Shown: positions 57,126 to 64,000 of the stretch, in pieces
How the letters are laid out: every line of letters begins with the position of its first letter
Numbering within the stretch: the first letter of the stretch is position 1
NCBI GenBank assembly: GCA_018894105.1
Contig: CM032131.1
Coordinates: forward strand, 17,899,578-17,963,577
Reading direction: 5' to 3'
DNA from: Jacaranda mimosifolia
Taxonomy: Eukaryota; Streptophyta; Magnoliopsida; Lamiales; Bignoniaceae
Length of the DNA: 64,000 nt
Translations under genes and position numbers: made by a program
Notes under the pieces: model-generated
Databases searched by the model: none
The model's input: only the letters and a program-made list of their open reading frames with translations
What the model was told of the DNA's origin: nothing

Positions 57126-57165
57126 AAACCAAAGAACAAAAGAAACTGTTTGAAGAAGAAAATGT

Positions 57166-57867
57166 CGGCCGGTATTAAATATATTTAACGAATATTTAAT
57201 ATTTAATTTTTACAAATTATTTAGTATACATTAAATATTTAACATTTACCATGTATTAAATATTTATTATATGAATGAAAACTTAATGCATACTCCAAAA
57301 TAATTAACTGTGTGTAACGAAAAACTATTGGACTATGTGTAATCTATTAACAAATATTTAATATTTATTTAACATTTATTATATGAATAAATATTTAATA
57401 TATATACATATATATAATGAATATACTTGAAGAATAGATATTTAAACTATATTACCAAAGAATTAATAAAATTTTAACAAGCACCTATGTAATATATATT
57501 ACTAACAATTAACATATTAAAATAAGTAAAACTGCATATTCAAATTTAATTTACTTAATTGGTTTAGGTAAAGAAAAAGTGTACCATAATTAATATCAAA
57601 CATGCATGAATAAATTTAAATTAAATTTCACAATGGAGGTTAATATGTCACCATTTTTGGGCGTTATTACATTGTCTGTTATATATTCAAATTTGGGTCA
57701 AAGGTCATATGGTTGTGTTATGTCACTATTTGTTTATTATTGCCTTATCATGGTTATGTACTTTGTGCTTTGTCATAGTATTTTAACAAAATATTGGTAA
57801 GCTAGCACACTAGTTTACAGTTTAACATTGCATCCAACTCCAATAAAGAACACCTTGTTGCACACAG
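57166..57867. other. AT-rich repeat (right flank of the virus) and spacer
   Basis: 57175-57430 repeats ATTTAACGAATATTTAATATTTAAT-like words shared with 49112-49450. From 57440 to 57867 no feature is seen; it may include the 5' end of the Harbinger-like element. Confidence 0.45.
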
Positions 57868-58855
57868 ATGGAATCAAGTTCACAGCGTAGTCAACATAGC
57901 CAAGATGAGGATGTTGTGTGGAATAAGCAAAATAAAACGGCCTTTATCATGCTTATATATGATGAAGTCTTAAAAGGTGATGTATACGGAGCGAAATTCT
58001 CCTCTTCCCAGTGGATTAACTTGATGGTAAAGATGAAAATGATGTGTTCGGGGTATACATATTCTGTCAAACAACTTCAAGGGAAAAGTTAGAAGTTCCA
58101 AGAGAAGTGGAAAAGGTACCATAGATTGCTTACTACTGATACGTGTTTTGGGTGGGACGATGAGAACATGGTCCCGACGGCCTCAAAGAAGTGTTGGGCA
58201 CAATGGATATGTGTGTTTGTTTGCATATGTTTTACCGCTACTTGGAGAAATTAGTCGCACACACTTAAATTAACATTGCCATCACTAAACTTTCTCTTCA
58301 AATACAGGCTAATCCTACAAACGCATCTCTTCGATCAAAGCCATTGCGCCACTACAGAGAGCTTACAACTATTTATGCACCTACTATTGCCATGGGTCAA
58401 ATGGCGAGGGCGCCAACCCAATGCACAATACCGCAGGGTGAAAGACTCGAATGAGGGATGACTATTTAGGGACTGGTTCAAATGTCGCCCCAGACATAGG
58501 AGATGATTTTGACGACACCAGGTATCCATCACCTCCGATGTCCTAGGTCCCTCGCTTTTATTCTAGGCCAACCTTCTTCACCTCCATGTCCTCGTACTAA
58601 AAAAAAGGTCACGATCTAGCAGTTATATCTACCATGCACTCTTTCACTTGAGCTAATAAGGTCATTGCCTTACAGAGTGATCATACCTCTATGGCCACAA
58701 TAGAAATGTGTATTCAAAAATTGAGCGAGATTTCCGACCTGCCCGATGACTTATTATATACCTCTCTTACGAAATTGGAAGACCCAACCCATTGTAGGAT
58801 ATTTGTTGCCTTTCCCCTCGATCGTAGGCGTGGCTTCTTGGAGAAGCTTCCATGA
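57868..58855 (+). pseudogene. Myb/SANT-like DNA-binding protein of a PIF/Harbinger element
   Basis: The ATG at 57868 opens a frame with VVWNKQNKTAFIMLIYDEVL and KFSSSQWINLMVKMK. After an in-frame stop at 58090-58092, FQEKWKRYHRLLTTDTCFGW and WAQWICVFVC follow. Together they match the Myb/SANT-like domain of the accessory ORF of plant Harbinger elements, with its three spaced Trp. Further on is a linker containing SLRSKPLRHYRELTTIYAP and a C-terminal segment with DLPDDLLYTSLTKLED (about 58735-58790), both usual for the family. In known PIF/Pong systems such a protein binds the element ends and works with the transposase. Confidence 0.74.
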
Positions 58856-59108
58856 CTGCCTATCTGCCTAGTTTATCTACCCATATGCTATGCTATTATG
58901 ATGTTTATCTACACACTTTTCATTTGCTACTTTTTTTTGGTTATGATATAATTTTTATTTATTCCTATTTTTCTATGTATGTACTTGTTTTATCTATGAT
59001 ATCATCCATCCTTAATTAGTTTGCTTACCTTTTGGAGTAATAGTAATTCACTATCTTCCCCACCAGCAATTTTATAAATTTTCTTAGATTGAAATTTTGG
59101 TAGGAATG

Positions 59109-60430
59109 GATGGTGAAAACATTGGAGGTATAACCAATGATGTAGTGGACAATGTAGTTGATGATGTGTTCGACGATGTGTAAAATGAAAATACTATCGT
59201 TGCTCGGAGAAATCTAAACTGCTCATTCGGGGGTTTTCTATACTTGTACCAGGTGTCTCCCCGCTCATTTGCGAACCAATTGAGAATATTGTTTAGGGAT
59301 TCGCGATATCAAGGCATGGATTGGTTGACTGAGTTGTACCAAGGACACGAATGTTGATTTTTTGGACAATTGAAGATGAGTAAAAATACATTACGTACCC
59401 TATGTGGTCAAATAAGTGACCATGGCCTAATTGCAGAACACCAACGTAGTTGGATAGTGATTAAAGAGAGTGTTACTGTATTTATCAAAACAGTTGCCAT
59501 GCACCACGGGCATAGAAATAGTGCCCAGAGATTCCAACATTCCATTGAAACTATATCACGGTATATGAAGCTTGTATGTGATGCTCTATGTGGATTGGCA
59601 CCTGAGTATATACGCCCTCCAAATTTTAATTCAGTATCGGATTACATATGAGATAATAGAAACTTGTATCCATACTTTAAAGTACGTCATCACTTTATTC
59701 TTTTTCATGTCAACTATATAGTTATGTGACTTATGATATCATATTCGCTAATAGGATTGCGTGGGGGCAATAGATGGAACCATTGTACCAGCCTAGGTGC
59801 CTGCAAATAAGCACGGGGCATACTAATGTAGGAAGACATTCGTCTCGCAAAATTTCATGGCAGTGTATGATTTCAACCTTATATTCACATTCGTCCTTTC
59901 CAGTTGGGAAAGTAGCACTGATAACGCTCGAGTTTTTCTTGATGCATTATCTACTTCATAGTACAATTTTCCTTGGCCTCCTGCAGGTGATTTTACAAAA
60001 GATATCGAGAACCCATATGTTATTCTATCTTATCTTCATCAATTAACGCACGATAATTATAAATTATTTGTAGGTAAATACTACTTGGCTGATTTCGGAT
60101 ACACAAACTTTCCTGGTTTCATGTCACCATATAGGGGTGAACACTATCATACTCCCGAATGGTTCGGGGCAAATCGTGGACCTCGTACAATGAGAGAAAT
60201 GTTCAATCATCAGCACACCATGGTCAAGAACCATATTGAGCAATGCTTTGGCATTTTGAAGAAGTGCTTCCCAATCATCTGAGGCATGATGCCTAATTAC
60301 CTAATTCTACACAATCTAAAATTGTCATTACTTGTTGCATACTTCACAACTTTATGCATAGACACAGTATATAGGATGATATATTTAATGAATACGCAGA
60401 TCCAGACTATATGGATGAGGATACCCAAGC
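59109..60430 (+). pseudogene. PIF/Harbinger DDE transposase, decayed but with catalytic residues
   Basis: The probable ATG is at 59109 (MDGENIGGITNDVVDNVVDD). The helical part has KMSKNTLRTLCGQISDHGLI and RNSAQRFQHSIETISRYMKL. Two introns with GT-AG ends fit: 59682-59754 and 59987-60073. After the first comes DCVGAIDGTIVPA (first catalytic Asp), then SSWESSTDNARVFLDAL. After the second comes GKYYLADFGYTNFPGFMSPY (second Asp), then VKNHIEQCFGILKKCFPII (catalytic Glu). Stops lie near 59180, 59353, in the exon between the introns, and at 60280. Such transposases cut at TWA targets and can mobilise Tourist MITEs like those at 20106 and 26154, but no link is shown here. Confidence 0.82.
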
Positions 60431-60834
60431 ATTCGCACAACAACAAGCAAGAATTGTTAATATGTCTCAAGAAGCCATTTGGGAGAAGAATATGCTATAT
60501 GACTCCATCGCCCAACAAATATGGAATGCCTGTAAATGCACCTAGATATCGTTTACTTATCTCAGATTTATGTTGTGCGTTCCGCTCATGTTACGTTACT
60601 ACATCATTATTGTTCTCAATCTTACATTCTACATGTATGTTGGATATCTTAATTTATTCTTGGATCTTCTTTTCACGAATTGCATGTTTGATAATGTGGG
60701 TGTTGAGCATGGCTTATGTAGTACCTGATATGATGTGTTAATATATATTTCTTTTGCTCAATTTTGTTTTACATATGAGTATTACAATAAATACTTATTT
60801 GTAGTGAAGTTCAATTTAATGTGAATCAGCTACT

Positions 60835-61010
60835 ATGGTGTTCGCAATGCATCCCATGTGCTCTTGCGGTGGAGGCCCGATGTTGTTGTTCATGGTGAGG
60901 ACGGAGAAGAAATATGGATGTTGGTCTATACATGTCCATTACATAGAAACTACTGAGGCAATTTCATTTGGGCAGAGGATTGAGAACGACGTTCCCAATC
61001 CTCTCGCTCA
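60835..61010 (+). pseudogene. GRF-type zinc-finger-like fragment
   Basis: The frame from an ATG at 60835 gives AMHPMCSCGGGPMLLFMVRT then EKKYG. In the +1 frame a few codons later it gives TCPLHRNY, a stop, then GNFIWAED. Joined by eye these fit C-x-C-G...R-T...Y-G...C-P...F-x-W-x-x-D, the GRF zinc-finger pattern. A frameshift near 60930 and a stop break it. It follows the transposase in the same orientation. Confidence 0.5.
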
Positions 61011-61531
61011 CATTCACATGCAAGTGCTTTACATATACATACATCCTCTGCTACTTCATCATGTATCTGCAGATTTACCCAAGGGTGCTCCTTCCATGGG
61101 TCCGAGCCACACATCCACATCGATTAACAATTTTGAACGTGCATAACGTCATCTTAGTACTCCAGTTGGATGGATGATATGCGCATGCATTTTGTTTGTC
61201 TTTGTTATTGTCATGTTGCTCGTGTTACTTGTTCATATCGTTAACTCTCATTGGTGATGCTTTTGTACTGTACGATACATAATAATATGCCATTGCACAT
61301 TTCACTGAACTTATGCTATTATGCATATGGAATATGAAAAACTTTATTCTACTTAAACATGAGTATAATGTGTGTATAGCACAATGTTAGTAATGTTATT
61401 CAACATAATTAATGGATTGTACATATTGTTTCTTTATTGTCCTAGACAACCACACTTGCTTGTTTTATTTCATAGATTGGCATATACAAACATTATGATG
61501 TTGCAATAATTTATTCAGTGGTGCATTTCAG

Positions 61532-62384
61532 GTATGCCGCCTCATACGCCTAACCAACTAATGGATGAATTTTTTTGTGATCCATTATGGACTAAGGACA
61601 AAGAGACGACCTTGATGCATCTCATTATAGTTGCTGTGAGCAGCAGCGACCTATTCGACCATGCTGTCATTGTGTGATGCTATTTCAACACAGCTATCCT
61701 GCAAGTTTGGGAAGGACGTCACGGCTCATATGGTTAATATTAAGATTAGATAGCTACGTAGGCGTTACTACTCATTTATTGAGTACACAGAGATTCCAAG
61801 GGTGCACCACAACCCCACTACTAATATAGTGACAGTTAACATGTAGAACTGGGAGTACATACAGCATGTATATATTTTGCTTTTATTATATGTCTTTCTA
61901 CCATGATGCATACATCAAATATTTAATATGTGATAAGGTAGTGCATGTGTATCACCATCTTAACACTCTAATAAGGTGTTATTCCTTAACATTTTTGTAA
62001 CACTTTCAGGAGACCACCAGGCAGCAACATTTTCGAGTTAGGGGAGAGTCGCTATACATCCAGTTGGTGTATATTTTCGCTTACGCATGAGCTGCCGATT
62101 TGGATGGTCATGAGGGAAAGGCCATCTTGCCGATTGTCATATTAGACTCCAATGATGATATCGTCCTTTCCCCACATGTACCTAATTGTGGTTGCACCGC
62201 AACCCCCATGTTCCACGTGTTCCTGTACGCAATCGTCCACAACTTGTACAGGTTATTCAGTTGAATGACTCACAGTATAGCACGAATGTCAATTCTTCTC
62301 ATGAGGGTACGTATGAAAGCACTGGTAGGACACCCTCAGCTGATGCTTCTGCTTTCGGTGGACATAGGGGATGGTTAAATGACT
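61532..62384 (+). pseudogene. Second Myb/SANT-like region downstream of the transposase
   Basis: An ATG at 61532 opens MPPHTPNQLMDEFFCDPLWT. About 200 bases later, in other frames, LRRRYYSFIEYTEIPRVHHN-like sequence and TTNIVTVNM-NWEYI follow, resembling the second half of a SANT-like domain. After about 150 bases of possible intron, FRVRGESLYIQLVYIFAYA-type sequence follows, resembling the segment that comes next in such proteins. The open frame 62186-62386 ends with a polar tail and a stop. There are many frame breaks; low certainty. Confidence 0.42.
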
Positions 62385-64000
62385 AGGTCCTGATGTTCTG
62401 CACGATGTTTGACTGGTTATTATGTTTCTTATTTTATTATGGACTCAACTTTATGTACTTTGGTTGGACCACTATTACTGTCTATATTATGTAATACTCT
62501 AATAATATGACTTTCAATACTCGATCTGTCTGGTATGCTTTATGTGCTACATGCATTTCTCCACCTCACTCGTGCGACCTTTTTTGTACCCATTACATGT
62601 CTTATATATGAGTGAAAAGTATATATGTACTTATACATAAAGTCAAATTGTAGAAATATATATTTTACATATATATATATATATATCAATAACAATTTAA
62701 GCACAATTTATTCATTTACTTATCACTAATTCATAAAATATAATTACATTCACACAAAATTTATTACTATTTATATAAATTTACTCAATAGTACAATAAT
62801 AAATTTATTATATATGCTATATTTAATATTTATTTTACTATTAGAAATCATCATTTGCATAATAAAATTTAAAGTATTGTATTTTACATTGTTTATAGAA
62901 AATTATTTTTACATTTTACAATTATATGTCCAAACTATGTTTTAGTATTTATATGGAAATTTTTTCATATTATAATTAGTCACAGTTATATTTTACTATC
63001 AAAGGTAAAATATTTTACAATATAAATATGTAAACATATAATATAATATTTTAAATATAATTTGGTTTCTCAATATTTCATTATATAAAGGTGTAATGTT
63101 ATTTACACTGTAAATTTTTAAAAGGTTAATAAAATAAATTATTAAATTAATTAAATATTAAATTTCATTATATATTATGGGATTTTTTTAGATAATATCA
63201 ATTAATTAATATATAATTTGGTCTACATCAATGTATATATAAATAATATATATTATCCCTCATAAAAACTCTCATAGCCAAACATCATCTCACAACTTTT
63301 TCTCACCAAAATTCTCACAAACAATCACCATCTCATAACTTTTATCTGTCACATCAACTGTAATCATTACACTTTTATCTCACAAACAATCACTCTCTCA
63401 TAAAAAAAATTTCAATCTCAAACAAAAAAATCTCACTATTTTCTCTAAGAAATGAAAAATGAGAAACCAAAACACAAGCAATCACAACCTTAGAGTAAGG
63501 ATGTTCGTAGTTCGGTTTGGATCAATTTTGGGATAAAAAGCTAATCGATCCAAACTATATAATATATATTGGATTGATTTGGATTGGTTTGGATCGGTTA
63601 GATTTTTATTGTAAATTCGATCCAATCCAATTCATTATAAATTAGTTTGTATTGGATCGGTTAATTCAATTTTTTAATTTAAATTTTTAATTGAAATATT
63701 TGACAAGTTACTATTGATAATTAAATTAAATTAATCAATCGATTTGTAAATTTCATTTAGCTATCATATCACACTAATCTTATGTAATTAAATTAAATTA
63801 TGTAAGAACACCCAACTATAAAGTTATAAGTCCACAATAATTATTCCTATGTATTTTATTTTTGATAGTGAATCTAGGTTTAGTTTATTTTAATTTATTT
63901 GTGTATTTTATAATTAAGATATATATTTTTTATATTATTAGTATATAAATTTTAATTCGGTTTGGATTGGATCAATTTTTTATATTAAAACCGAAAACCA
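62385..64000. other. AT-rich intergenic DNA with short repeats
   Basis: No gene recognised. 63250-63490 repeats CTCACAAACAATCAC and TCTCATAACTTTT-type words. From about 63508 the words TTTGGATCGGTT and TTTGGATTGG recur to the end of the window, probably the start of a short non-autonomous repeat that continues outside. Confidence 0.45.

Larger units (their letters stand above)
49451..57165 (-). mobile_element. Endogenous caulimovirid (pararetrovirus), about one genome length, circularly permuted
   Basis: Minus-strand order is coat-protein-like region, zinc knuckle, protease, reverse transcriptase, RNase H, an unrecognised ORF, an intergenic region with TATA box and leader, a tRNA-Met-type primer site, then a movement protein. 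There is no LTR and no integrase. In a circular caulimovirid the movement protein follows the primer site and precedes the coat protein, so the copy is opened between those two genes. Its ~7.7 kb length fits a whole genome of about 7-8 kb. The lesions are few. Genus not assigned. The outer limits are approximate because both flanks are AT-rich. Confidence 0.87.

Overview
The window is plant nuclear DNA, most likely from a eudicot. The evidence is a five-exon bHLH gene of the root-hair RSL family with GT-AG introns, plus plant-type mobile elements: Tat/Retand and chromovirus Gypsy elements, a TRIM, a MULE, a PIF/Harbinger element, MITEs and an endogenous caulimovirid. Everything was read by eye; no database search was run. 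Only one host gene looks intact. The rest is transposon-derived or AT-rich intergenic DNA, so most 'coding' entries are decayed fragments.

Layout. 1-3351: 5' LTR and leader of a minus-strand LTR retrotransposon that landed in an older LTR. 3352-14156: a nearly complete but decayed Tat/Retand Gypsy element on the minus strand (5' LTR, PBS, gag, protease, RT, RNase H, integrase), with an extra ORF of the 'putative gypsy type transposon' family running antisense between pol and the 3' LTR. 14321-20020: a 5'-truncated relative in the opposite orientation, again with the antisense ORF and a well-bounded 3' LTR. 20021-34570: AT-rich DNA holding two Tourist-like MITEs with TTA target duplications, an inverted pair of ~1.3 kb repeats, and a dimeric TRIM (LTR-int-LTR-int-LTR) bounded by a 5-bp duplication.

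34727-36231: the RSL2/RSL4-type bHLH gene, with its TATA box at about 34577. 37129-44162: a MULE with ~270-bp terminal inverted repeats. It holds a PB1-like transposase remnant, an antisense two-exon GRF zinc-finger fragment, a MITE inside its left TIR, and a ~3 kb LTR inserted in the middle. 44735-49111: LTR, integrase tail and partial LTR of a long-LTR chromovirus-like element.

49451-57165: a roughly genome-length endogenous caulimovirid on the minus strand, circularly permuted so that its promoter and primer site are internal. It has few inactivating lesions and sits in an AT-rich repeat. 57868-62384: a PIF/Harbinger-like element (Myb/SANT-like gene, DDE transposase with D, D and E visible, a GRF-like finger and a second SANT-like region). 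62385-64000: AT-rich DNA.

Apart from the bHLH gene, the window records nested insertion. The points most worth checking are the caulimovirid and its unrecognised last ORF, the conserved antisense ORF in two opposed Retand copies, the dimeric TRIM, and GRF-type zinc fingers in two unrelated DNA transposons.
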